The notes under the pieces were generated by a model. The model was not told the DNA's origin and did not search any database. It saw only the letters and a list, made by a program, of their open reading frames with translations. Of a stretch of 64,000 nucleotides of DNA, positions 43,798 to 51,518 are shown in pieces. Position numbers and translations under genes: made by a program. How positions within the stretch are numbered: position 1 is the stretch's first letter; each line of letters begins with the position of its first letter. Origin of the DNA: Gordonia sp. PDNC005 (GTDB taxonomy: Bacteria; Actinomycetota; Actinomycetes; Mycobacteriales; Mycobacteriaceae); NCBI RefSeq assembly GCF_016919385.1, contig NZ_CP070351.1:1798001-1862000 (forward strand), read 5' to 3'.

Positions 43798-43823
43798 ACC
43801 GTGCCACTTGTCAATGGCACGGT
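43798..43823. promoter_or_regulatory. Operator-like dyad in front of the mymA-like operon
   Basis: ACCGTGCCA (43798-43806) and TGGCACGGT (43815-43823) are perfectly complementary around eight bases. On the minus strand the centre carries the -35 TTGACA, so the dyad lies between and over promoter elements, as expected for a MerR-type site. The regulator at 38660 is the natural candidate. Confidence 0.6.
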
Positions 43824-43915
43824 CGATGATGTCAACGGGTCGTTCGGGCGGACGGCGTCGAACGTCCGATGTGCGAGAATGAAGTCACGCGAAACACGTA
43901 ACGGATTGGGGTGCC

Positions 43916-44440
43916 GTGCTCGGAATCGTCTTACTCGCAATAGGTCTCGTCGGCTTGGTGCTCACGTTGCTCTCGCTGATCGGCTTCGAGTTCGCCCAGT
44001 TCGACGTGCATGTCGGCGATTCCGGAGCAGGACTCCTGTCGGTCGCAACACCGTTCCTCACCGGATTCGGGCTCCTCGCAGGCGGCCTGATGACGTTCAG
44101 TGACACCTCGACTCCCGTGGCACTCGCAGCCGGAATCGGTACCGGAGTAGCGCTCAGCGTCGTCGCGATCGTGATCCTCGGTTACCTCGTCGGCTCGGAG
44201 GAGGAACTCCCCTCGTTCGACTTGATCGGTTCGACGGTCCGGATCGTCGAACCCGTGTCGGACGGCCGTCTCGGCACCGCCGAGGTGTCGACTCCACTCG
44301 GGTCGAGGCAGATCACCGTCCGATCCGACGACCCGCTCCCCCACAACGCCCAGGCCGTCGTCCTCGAGAAGGCCGACGGTCGAGAGATCTTCACTGTGTC
44401 GCCGATAACCTTCGGCGACGTTCATCCGGAAGGGAATTGA
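43916..44440 (+). CDS. NfeD-like membrane protein
   Basis: A 174-residue protein with three to four membrane helices (about 2-22, 40-62 and 66-90). The C-terminal beta domain (IGSTVRIVEPVSDGRLGTAEVSTPLG, in parts) is of the NfeD OB-fold kind. NfeD proteins pair with flotillins in membrane microdomains; here the flotillin gene follows at 8 bases. The start codon at 43916 is GTG with a GGGGTG lead. Confidence 0.75.
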   Translation: MLGIVLLAIGLVGLVLTLLSLIGFEFAQFDVHVGDSGAGLLSVATPFLTGFGLLAGGLMTFSDTSTPVALAAGIGTGVALSVVAIVILGYLVGSEEELPSFDLIGSTVRIVEPVSDGRLGTAEVSTPLGSRQITVRSDDPLPHNAQAVVLEKADGREIFTVSPITFGDVHPEGN

Positions 44441-44447
44441 TACACCC

Positions 44448-45725
44448 ATGACCACTGTCATCTGGGCTGTCGCAGCCGTAGTGGTACTGCTCGTACTCGT
44501 CGTTCTGCTCCTTCTGTCCCGGTACCGTGTGCCAGGCGCCGAGGAGGCGTTCATCGTCACCGGCACCGGAAAAGGGCATCAGGGCAAGGTGTACCGAGGC
44601 ACCGGCACTTTTGTGCTGCCCGTCGTACAGCGAGCGACCCGAGTGCAACTGTCCTCGATCAAGGCCGATCTCGACACGTCGACACCGGCCAACGACGGCA
44701 TCGAACTGAAGGTCCGCGGTGTGGCCGTTGTGAAGGTCGGCGACACACCCGAGGACATCCTCAAGGCGGGCCCCCGCTTCGGCGACGACTTGAACCGAGT
44801 CAACGCGCTCGTCACCGAGCAGCTGTCGGGTGAACTCCGCTCGATCGTCGGCACGATGACGGCCAAGAGCATTCTCGTCGACCGTCAACAGCTCGTCGAC
44901 CAGGTCGCACAGTCGATCAAGGAGATCCTGGGCAACCAGGGTCTGGTGCTCGACAGCTTCTCGATCAACGACGTCCAGGACTCGGACGGTCAGTACTTCA
45001 GCGACCTCGCGGCCAAGGAGCGGTCTGACCAGTCGGCCATCGCCGCACAGTCGCGCGCGGAGGCGCATCGTGTGGCTGAGCAGAGCCGCATCGCCAACGA
45101 GCAGGCGATCATCGAGCAGCAGCGCGAGCTGGACATCCAGCGTGAAGCGGCCCGTCAGGCGACGGATCGTGCAGCGGCCGAGGCCGACTCCGTGCGCCCG
45201 CTGGTCGAGGCGGAACGTCGTCGCATCCAGGTGGAGAAGGACAACGAGGTGGCCGAGCAGGCCGCGCGTCTGCGCGACACTCAGCTCGACGCCGAGGTCC
45301 GACGTCCCGCCGAGGCCGAGCTGTACGCGGCCCAGCAGCGAGCGGAGGCCCGCAGGGCGGAGATCACCGCAGAAGCCGAGGCGAAGGCCGCAGGCATCCG
45401 CATCACCGGTGAGGCCGAAGCGGAAGCCCTGGAGAAGCGCGCGGATGCACTCGGCAAGCTCGACAAGGTCGGTCAGCTGGAGCTCGTCATGAACAAGCTG
45501 CCCGACATCGTCCGCGCCGCAGCCGAGCCGCTCGCCGACTCGAACATCACGCTGATCGGCGATTCGGTGAGCCCACTGACCCGCAGTGCAGGCGCAGGTG
45601 TCGCAAGCACTCTGGAAGTCATCCGCAGCACAACGGGCATCGACGTCGCGTCGATGCTCGCCGATCTCGGCCAGTCCGGGACGACTGCCGTCGAGAAGCC
45701 GTCGGACGCCACCTCGACCGACTAG
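44448..45725 (+). CDS. Flotillin / SPFH-domain protein
   Basis: A 425-residue membrane-associated scaffold. An N-terminal hydrophobic helix (4-24) is followed by an SPFH/Band-7 domain (about 30-190), a long coiled coil rich in Glu/Ala/Arg (190-340; EAEAKAAGIRITGEAEAEAL is typical) and a C-terminal oligomerisation part. It organises membrane microdomains together with the NfeD-like protein upstream. Good spacing for cotranscription. Confidence 0.92.
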   Translation: MTTVIWAVAAVVVLLVLVVLLLLSRYRVPGAEEAFIVTGTGKGHQGKVYRGTGTFVLPVVQRATRVQLSSIKADLDTSTPANDGIELKVRGVAVVKVGDTPEDILKAGPRFGDDLNRVNALVTEQLSGELRSIVGTMTAKSILVDRQQLVDQVAQSIKEILGNQGLVLDSFSINDVQDSDGQYFSDLAAKERSDQSAIAAQSRAEAHRVAEQSRIANEQAIIEQQRELDIQREAARQATDRAAAEADSVRPLVEAERRRIQVEKDNEVAEQAARLRDTQLDAEVRRPAEAELYAAQQRAEARRAEITAEAEAKAAGIRITGEAEAEALEKRADALGKLDKVGQLELVMNKLPDIVRAAAEPLADSNITLIGDSVSPLTRSAGAGVASTLEVIRSTTGIDVASMLADLGQSGTTAVEKPSDATSTD

Positions 45726-45735
45726 CCTCCTAGGC

Positions 45736-46554
45736 GTGAACAGACGCCGTCGCTTGTACAGACTCTTCATCGCTCTCATCGTCGGAGGTCTGGCAGCGGC
45801 GGCGTTGTCGTCTGCTCCCGCCCACGCGGACACCTGGCGCAGCAAGTCGGTGAGCGACCACTTCACGCTTCTGTACAACGAAGGGCTCGCCACGGACCGG
45901 ATCGGGCTGCTGCATCCGCGGGGCACCCTGTCGATACGTCCCGATCTGTGGCAGGCCGGCTGGCAGCACATCGGCGACCAGGACATCCACTCCGGGTACA
46001 CCTACGACGACTACGAGAATCTCAGTGCGAGCCGCAAGCTCTACACGGTCACCAGTCCGCGTGGAGTGATGACGAGGTACTACCACCCGCTCGAGCCCGG
46101 TGAATTGGCGAACAACTCGTTCGTCACCGTCGACCCGACCGGCGCGTATCTGGTGAGCGGCGAGTGGTTCACCATGCAGCGATTCATCGTGTTCGCCAAC
46201 CCCAAGGGTCGGCCGGCAGGCTCGACCATGCCGATCCTCAGCGAGATCAGACTCGACACGCCGCTGACAAACGTGCAGAGCTGCGACTTCATGACCGCCG
46301 ACCGCCTGGTGTGCGCCGTCGACGAACCCGTCAACCGCGTGGTCTCCGTCCACTTGTCGGCGCAAGTCGGTGCGGCGTCGGTCCGCGGCACGGTGGAGCC
46401 GGAGTTCACCATCCCCAAGCGAAGCGTCTGTCGTGGGAGTTACGAGTCCGAGGGCATCGATTACGACATGTCGCGTCGGATCCTCAGCGTGGCGATGATC
46501 AACCCGAGCCCGTGCTTCGTCGGGACCAAGGTGTTCCGCTATCGCGCCAACTGA
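45736..46554 (+). CDS. Secreted protein of unknown function
   Basis: A 272-residue protein with a Sec signal peptide (LFIALIVGGLAAAALSSAPAHA, cleaved before D near residue 33). The mature part has repeated WxxxGWQHIGDQDIHSGY-like and TSPRGVMTRYYHP beta segments and two Cys pairs (QSCDFMTADRLVCAV; SVCRG and PSPCF). No family recognised. GTG start 10 bases after the flotillin stop. The 3' end overlaps the convergent gene by 16 bases. Confidence 0.65.
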   Translation: MNRRRRLYRLFIALIVGGLAAAALSSAPAHADTWRSKSVSDHFTLLYNEGLATDRIGLLHPRGTLSIRPDLWQAGWQHIGDQDIHSGYTYDDYENLSASRKLYTVTSPRGVMTRYYHPLEPGELANNSFVTVDPTGAYLVSGEWFTMQRFIVFANPKGRPAGSTMPILSEIRLDTPLTNVQSCDFMTADRLVCAVDEPVNRVVSVHLSAQVGAASVRGTVEPEFTIPKRSVCRGSYESEGIDYDMSRRILSVAMINPSPCFVGTKVFRYRAN

Positions 46555-47159
46555 CTGACCGACGCAGGCACGTCCGTGTCACGACCGGTGTACGTGATCG
46601 GCGCGTCGTAGACGGTCCGCATCGGGATCACTCCCGTCCAGTCGTCGGTCTCGACACCCGGTCCGCCGGTCCGCGCTTTTGCGATCCACTTCCCGTCTTC
46701 GATCGGCAGACGTAGAGCTATCGTCGCCGCAAGTTCTTTCGGCAGGATCGCAGTGGTCTCCGCCGAGCGCCCGGGGACGATCCGGTCGCTGAGCGCGGTC
46801 AACACAGTTCCCGGGTCGTCGATCGGCTGGAGCACACCGCGAACGACGACGGCGCGATAGTTCGCCGAATGGTCGAACAGGGTGTCGGAGACGACGAGCC
46901 CGTCGACCACAAACGCGGTGAACGTGACCGCCGCACCCGCGGCCACGTGTCGAAGCATCCCCGCCCCGGTCGAGCCATGGACGATCACGTCATCACCGAT
47001 GCGCGCGAACAGCAGCGGCACCGACCAGGGCCAGCCCTCGACGACGGTCGACAGCGTGCCCACCAGAGCCTCGTCGAGCACCTCGTCGAGGAGCGCACGA
47101 TCACCGCCCCGATCGGTCTTACGGGTGAGGCTGTGCAGCTGCTGCGGTTCGGTGCTCAT
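46539..47159 (-). CDS. FMN-binding split-barrel protein (pyridoxamine-oxidase-like)
   Basis: A 206-residue protein of the Pyridox_ox_2 family: DEALVGTLSTVVEGWPWSVPLL at the first strands, then IVHGSTGAGMLRHVAAGAAVTFTA for flavin phosphate, and FDHSANYRAVVVRG. Such proteins bind FMN or heme and are often called 5-nitroimidazole resistance (Nim-like) proteins. Its ATG is 14 bases from the divergent AhpD-like ATG. Confidence 0.85.
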   Translation of the reverse strand: MSTEPQQLHSLTRKTDRGGDRALLDEVLDEALVGTLSTVVEGWPWSVPLLFARIGDDVIVHGSTGAGMLRHVAAGAAVTFTAFVVDGLVVSDTLFDHSANYRAVVVRGVLQPIDDPGTVLTALSDRIVPGRSAETTAILPKELAATIALRLPIEDGKWIAKARTGGPGVETDDWTGVIPMRTVYDAPITYTGRDTDVPASVSQLAR

Positions 47160-47173
47160 GTATACGTTGTGTC

Positions 47174-47638
47174 ATGCCGACTCCGCGTGTGTCCATCGAT
47201 AAACAGACTCCCGCCGTCTACAAGCAGCTCGTAGCGGTGTCTGCAGCGGCCAAGCAGGCCGCAGCCGATGCCGGGCTCGACCGCAGCGTCGTCGAACTCG
47301 TCAATCTGCGGTGCTCACAGATCAACGGGTGTGCATTCTGCCTGAGCCTGCACCACGCCGACGCCGTGGCCGCAGGAGTCACCGAACAACAGATCGCCGT
47401 GCTGCCCGCGTGGCGCGAGGCTCCTGCGTTGTACACCGACCAGCAGCGAGCAGCACTTGAGCTGGCCGAATCGACGACCGAACTGCCGTCGATCGACGAC
47501 GCCGACTGCGCATACGACCGCGCAGCCGACATCCTCGACGCGGCCCAGATCTCGGCGGTCACCTGGGCGGCAGTCACGATCAACGCGTTCAACCGCGTCT
47601 CGATCATGAGCCGCTACGACGTCCATCCGCGGCCGTAG
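47174..47638 (+). CDS. AhpD-like carboxymuconolactone-decarboxylase-family protein
   Basis: A 154-residue protein with the AhpD-like signature ELVNLRCSQINGCAFCLSLH: peroxidatic pair C53/C56, H60 and E41. It may act as a thiol peroxidase or alkylhydroperoxidase partner. The start is 14 bases from the divergent gene at 47159; a TATACG hexamer eight bases upstream fits a leaderless promoter. Ends at a short hairpin. Confidence 0.88.
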   Translation: MPTPRVSIDKQTPAVYKQLVAVSAAAKQAAADAGLDRSVVELVNLRCSQINGCAFCLSLHHADAVAAGVTEQQIAVLPAWREAPALYTDQQRAALELAESTTELPSIDDADCAYDRAADILDAAQISAVTWAAVTINAFNRVSIMSRYDVHPRP

Positions 47639-47659
47639 AGTCGGCTCGTTGAGCCGACT
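47639..47659. terminator. Short hairpin terminator
   Basis: AGTCGGCTC, a GTT loop, then GAGCCGACT: a 9-base perfect stem directly after the AhpD-like stop and before the convergent GNAT stop at 47675. Confidence 0.65.
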
Positions 47660-47674
47660 ACGTCCCAGGGTCGG

Positions 47675-48007
47675 TCAGCGGCTGCGGAGGAACTCGAGGA
47701 TCTCCGGCGTCGGGCGGTCGACGATGTCGGAGAGTTCGTCGTGCTTGGAGACGTACTTCGCGACGAGCGGGCACACCGGCACCACACGCAGCCCGGCGGC
47801 CCGCGTGTCCGCGAGGGCATCGTGAACCAGAATCGAGCTCAGGCCGCGACCGGAGAACTTCTCGTCCAACTCGGTGTGCGGGAAGATCCGCTGTTCGCCG
47901 CGGTCCACGAATTGGGTGAACCCTGCGAGTTCACCGTCGACACTGATGTCGTAGCGGCCCTGGTCGTCGTTTCGGACGACGGCGATCTGCTCGGTGCTTT
48001 CAGTCAT
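47675..48007 (-). CDS. GNAT-type N-acetyltransferase (small YjdJ-like)
   Basis: A 110-residue single-domain acetyltransferase of the small N-acetyltransferase family: GFTQFVDRGEQRIFPHTELDEKFSGRGLSS (in parts) gives the acetyl-CoA loop FSGRGLSSILV, and VVPVCPLVAKYVSKH is the conserved end. Substrate unknown. It overlaps the pirin stop by four bases; last gene of a five-gene minus-strand run. Confidence 0.85.
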   Translation of the reverse strand: MTESTEQIAVVRNDDQGRYDISVDGELAGFTQFVDRGEQRIFPHTELDEKFSGRGLSSILVHDALADTRAAGLRVVPVCPLVAKYVSKHDELSDIVDRPTPEILEFLRSR

Positions 48008-48993
48008 TCCGTTGGCCTCTTCCTCGGCTTGAGCCGACTAGTCGGGAGCGGAGGCGCCGGAATCCGGTCGTCCGGCGTCCACCCGTCCACTGTGCCGAAA
48101 CGCGTTGCGGCGCTCTCCCATTCCGCCCCGTTCTCCCATTCTTGGCGGTACCCGACGATCTCGTCGTGTGTGCGCCCGACGAAGTTCCACCACATGATGA
48201 TGTCCTCGCCGAATGGGGTGCCCCCAAGGAGGATCACCCGGGCGACTGCGTCCGACGGGTTCGCCAGTCGGATCGTGGACACACCGGGCCCCACGTAGGC
48301 GAGGTCACCGCGGGTGAGGTCGACGCCGTCGACCACAAGCTGCTCAGTGTCGAGGAGCACGCCGTGTTCGAAGTCGGACCGGACCGGCAGGACGACCTCG
48401 GCTTGCGGTTGAAGCAGTACCTCCGCGCCGAGCAGCGGCGTCGCGGTGACGATCGGCGACGACGTCCCGTTGAGGTCGCCGATGAACACCCGCATGCTCC
48501 CGTCGTCATCGAGGGGCACCGACTGTGGTGCGTGGTGCTGGAAACCGTGTGGATCGTCTCGCACAGCGTCGGGCAGCGCCACCCAGAGCTGGACACCGTG
48601 AAGGACCGTCGTCCCATCGGTCGACATCTCCGAGTGACTGATGCCGTGGCCCGCCGACATGAGGTTGATCTCGCCGGGCAGGACCATCGCGTGGACCCCG
48701 GCGCTGTCGCGGTGCTCGATCTCGCCCTCGAATAGCCAACTGACTGTCTGCAGTCCAGTGTGGGGATGCGGGTAGACGCGCATTCCGCCGCTGTCGGACA
48801 CCGGGTCCGGACCGTAGTGGTCGGCGAAACACCAGGCTCCGATCATCGAGCGGTCGCGAGTCGGCAGTGTTCGGTTGACGATCATGGCGCGGATCCCACC
48901 GAGCGGAACCTTCCGTGGTGTCACGACCTCCACCCCGGTGGTCGGACGGCCGGAACAGTCGATCTCGCCAGGTTCTGCGTCGAGGTTGCTCAC
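48004..48993 (-). CDS. Pirin-family protein
   Basis: A 329-residue bicupin. The N-terminal cupin has the iron ligands in PHPHTGLQTVSWLFEGEIEHRDS (in part; His pair, His and Glu) and the MSAGHGISHSEMS segment. Pirins act as quercetin dioxygenases or iron/redox sensors. The likely start is GTG 48993, with no good ribosome site; a possible -10 (TAGTGT) just upstream would make it leaderless. It is coupled to the GNAT gene downstream. Confidence 0.88.
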   Translation of the reverse strand: MSNLDAEPGEIDCSGRPTTGVEVVTPRKVPLGGIRAMIVNRTLPTRDRSMIGAWCFADHYGPDPVSDSGGMRVYPHPHTGLQTVSWLFEGEIEHRDSAGVHAMVLPGEINLMSAGHGISHSEMSTDGTTVLHGVQLWVALPDAVRDDPHGFQHHAPQSVPLDDDGSMRVFIGDLNGTSSPIVTATPLLGAEVLLQPQAEVVLPVRSDFEHGVLLDTEQLVVDGVDLTRGDLAYVGPGVSTIRLANPSDAVARVILLGGTPFGEDIIMWWNFVGRTHDEIVGYRQEWENGAEWESAATRFGTVDGWTPDDRIPAPPLPTSRLKPRKRPTE

Positions 48994-49003
48994 GCTGTCG
49001 ACA

Positions 49004-50080
49004 CTAATCGCGTTCGGCGGACGGTGTCGACGGCACGAGCGGGCGCGCAACAACCAACGACAGTTTCAGCACCAAGGTCTCGAGAGGACCACGACCGATG
49101 GTCGCCGCCCACGCCGTGCATCCGATGATCACACCGACGGTTATCGGCCAGAACGGGTGCAGCGCCCGAAACTCGGTGATGTCGTCCACCGGTCGGATCG
49201 CGATCCAGATCCACCAGATCAGCAGGTGCGCTGTGTACGCCGTGAGCGGCATCGAACCGACGGAGCGGAGCGGGAGGCTCACGGTGCGCAACGGCGTGGC
49301 CACCGCAAGCGTGCACAGGCCGATCGCGGCGAGGCCGAATCCACCTGATCCGAGGGCTTCGCCGACTCCCGACGAGTGTGGTGCCGAGCTCAACTCGGCA
49401 ACGTCGTGGTCGGCGGCGATCCTGCCGACCCCGTCGCCCAGTACGGCGAACAGTGCGCCGACTCCGACGAGCAGCGCGGCGTCGACGATCCGGCGACGAG
49501 CAAGCACCCGACCTGCGGCCATGCCCGCCGCCAGGAAGCCCGCCCACAGCACAAATGGGAAGAACCAACCGATCAGGCGGCCTCCGGCGAGTGAGGTGTC
49601 GCCGCTGTCGGCAGGCCACGGCACGGCGTCGATGGCGGTGAGCACAAACGGCGCGACCACACCGAGCCCGGCCGAAGTGACCCAGAGAACCGACGTGCGG
49701 ACCCGTTGGAGTCCGATGCCGATCAAGAAGAGCACACCGTACGCGGGGAGGATCACTTCGACAGGCAACCCGAGGAACAGCAGCAGAACACCGATCCCCC
49801 AGATGATCGCCGCCCGAGACGCCAGCATTCTGTTCGGGCTGACCGATCTGGTGCCAGGATCCTTGTCCGGATCTCCGGCCAGGGTGATCGACACGCCGGC
49901 CAACATTGCGAAGAGGATCGACGACCGTCCCGTCGCCGCCCCCGCCCACGTCGACGGTGAACTCCACTCGACGGCCGGCAACGTCGTCAGGTGGACGGCG
50001 AACATGCCGATGACGGCGAGACCACGTGCGAGGTCGACACCAGCCAAGCGTTCGGTCGCGTCGAGGCGCGCCAGGCTCAT
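49004..50080 (-). CDS. Multi-spanning acyltransferase-like protein (HGSNAT/DUF418 type)
   Basis: A 358-residue membrane protein with about ten helices. The first segment RLAGVDLARGLAVIGMFAVHL matches the opening of heparan-alpha-glucosaminide acetyltransferase-like and DUF418 proteins, with a membrane His for acyl transfer. PLTAYTAHLLIWW near 300 is the conserved late helix. It may acetylate a sugar or envelope component. Lies 13 bases after the LON gene and 10 bases before the pirin start. Confidence 0.78.
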   Translation of the reverse strand: MSLARLDATERLAGVDLARGLAVIGMFAVHLTTLPAVEWSSPSTWAGAATGRSSILFAMLAGVSITLAGDPDKDPGTRSVSPNRMLASRAAIIWGIGVLLLFLGLPVEVILPAYGVLFLIGIGLQRVRTSVLWVTSAGLGVVAPFVLTAIDAVPWPADSGDTSLAGGRLIGWFFPFVLWAGFLAAGMAAGRVLARRRIVDAALLVGVGALFAVLGDGVGRIAADHDVAELSSAPHSSGVGEALGSGGFGLAAIGLCTLAVATPLRTVSLPLRSVGSMPLTAYTAHLLIWWIWIAIRPVDDITEFRALHPFWPITVGVIIGCTAWAATIGRGPLETLVLKLSLVVARPLVPSTPSAERD

Positions 50081-50093
50081 GAGAGACGTCCGA

Positions 50094-50723
50094 TCATGTT
50101 TGGAGCCGGAACCGGAGTGCGGCGATCAGATCGTCGATCGCCGAGATCAACACGTCGACGCGTGCCGCCGGATCCGGCGCGGACAGCGCTCGGTGCCGGT
50201 CGGCGGCTCCGAGCGGAAGGTCGGACGCCGCACGCCACGACGCCTCCTCACGGTCGGGACCGCCGTAGTCGACGGGCTCGGCGAGTTGGGAGGCGATCCA
50301 TCGCAGCTGCGGATCGAGGCGCCCGCCCTGACCGCACAGCAACTGGAGTTGCGCGCGTCCGCCCACCAAAGCACGCCAGTCGGGTTCACCGCCCGCCTCG
50401 TCTGGGAGCGGCCGGGTGACCGCACGTGGATACGGGTCATCCGGAAGCCACTCGTCGACGACGATCCGCTCGATCCCGGCGCAATTCAGCGAAAAGCGTC
50501 CGTGACCTGTCTGAGCCCATGTGTCGACCCGCGCGAGGGTGCCCACCGTCCCGCGCTCGTCACCGCCGCCGACCTCTGACCCGCGCTCGATCAACACGAC
50601 GCCGAACGTGCGGTCACCGGCGAGCAGATCGTCGAACATCGTCGCGTAACGCGGCTCGAAGATGCGCAACGGAAGGGTCTCGCCCGGCAACAGCACCGAA
50701 CCCAACGGGAACATCGGAGTCAT
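50094..50723 (-). CDS. LON substrate-binding-domain protein
   Basis: A 209-residue stand-alone LON N-terminal domain protein: MFPLGSVLLPGETLPLRIFEPRY opens the fold (in parts), and GVVLIERGSEVGGGD and RFSLNCAGIERI follow. No ATPase or protease part. Relatives are PUA-like binding proteins of unknown role. ATG 50723 overlaps the VOC gene stop by four bases; the frame is open upstream to 50885 but that part is VOC coding in another frame. Confidence 0.85.
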   Translation of the reverse strand: MTPMFPLGSVLLPGETLPLRIFEPRYATMFDDLLAGDRTFGVVLIERGSEVGGGDERGTVGTLARVDTWAQTGHGRFSLNCAGIERIVVDEWLPDDPYPRAVTRPLPDEAGGEPDWRALVGGRAQLQLLCGQGGRLDPQLRWIASQLAEPVDYGGPDREEASWRAASDLPLGAADRHRALSAPDPAARVDVLISAIDDLIAALRFRLQT

Positions 50724-51418
50724 GGCTTGGGCAGCTGTTCGATCAGCAGGGTCGGCGTCCCGAATGCACGGTCGCGAAGTGTGCAGACGCGGGTGCCAGG
50801 CTTTCGTCCGACTCGAACCTCGCTGACGTCGAGTCCTGCGCCGAGCAGTCGTTTGTGTTCGGCCTCGATGTCGTCGACGCGCCACGCGACTCCGCCGAAG
50901 CGATGGCGCTCGGCCATCGATGCTCCTGCCACGACTTCCACGATGACCGAGGAGGTTCGGAAGAACAACTGTGCAACCCCCTCCGCGATCTGGCGGTCCA
51001 GCCGCAGGTCCATTCCGAGCCTGCCCGCATACAGCGCAACCGCCGCATCCACGTCATGGTGGTACATGACGACGTGGTCCACACGCGGGCCGTCGCCGCA
51101 ACCACGACGGGACGTGACACCCACCGGCTCGACGCCTTCGAGCTCGTACGACGACTCGTCTCGAAGGACTGCGGCGAGGCCGCGTCGGCCGAGCAGCCGA
51201 ACACTCTCGTGGAGGTCGGCGACAGCGAAGTCCACAGCGGTCTCGGCATCCTCCGGCGAGAGTTCCACTCGCCCGTTTCCGAACACCCAGACTCCCGGGC
51301 CCGCCGACTCGCCGAGCAGGATTCGATACGCGTCGGACGACGCCGCCATATCGGCAACGGGAATCCCGAGGACGACGTCGGAGGAGCTGAGAGGATCAGT
51401 CGAAATGCTCACGGCCAC
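50720..51418 (-). CDS. VOC (glyoxalase/bleomycin-resistance) family protein
   Basis: A 232-residue protein with two VOC modules: a degenerate first half and a second half beginning VDHVVMYHHDVDAAVALYAGRLGM. The second half resembles HPPD-like or dioxygenase folds, with metal ligands His (VDHV) and late Glu (LIEQ). Substrate unknown. First gene of the VOC-LON-acyltransferase-pirin-GNAT run. Confidence 0.8.
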   Translation of the reverse strand: MAVSISTDPLSSSDVVLGIPVADMAASSDAYRILLGESAGPGVWVFGNGRVELSPEDAETAVDFAVADLHESVRLLGRRGLAAVLRDESSYELEGVEPVGVTSRRGCGDGPRVDHVVMYHHDVDAAVALYAGRLGMDLRLDRQIAEGVAQLFFRTSSVIVEVVAGASMAERHRFGGVAWRVDDIEAEHKRLLGAGLDVSEVRVGRKPGTRVCTLRDRAFGTPTLLIEQLPKP

Positions 51419-51518
51419 AATAGTTGCACAACCCCGATCAACCCCGGGTGCAGTGACCTCACGCGTCGTACGCTGCAGGTATCTTCATCGTGACACTCTC
51501 GAATACGAAGGAGGCGGC

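Noticed and set aside
44391..46001. 536-codon open frame antisense to the flotillin gene
   Set aside because: It mirrors the high-GC codon bias of a clear SPFH-domain gene on the plus strand; no family features.
49098..50579. 493-codon plus-strand frame over the acyltransferase-like gene
   Set aside because: Antisense to a protein with clear membrane helices and family motifs; low-complexity Arg/Pro/Ser composition.
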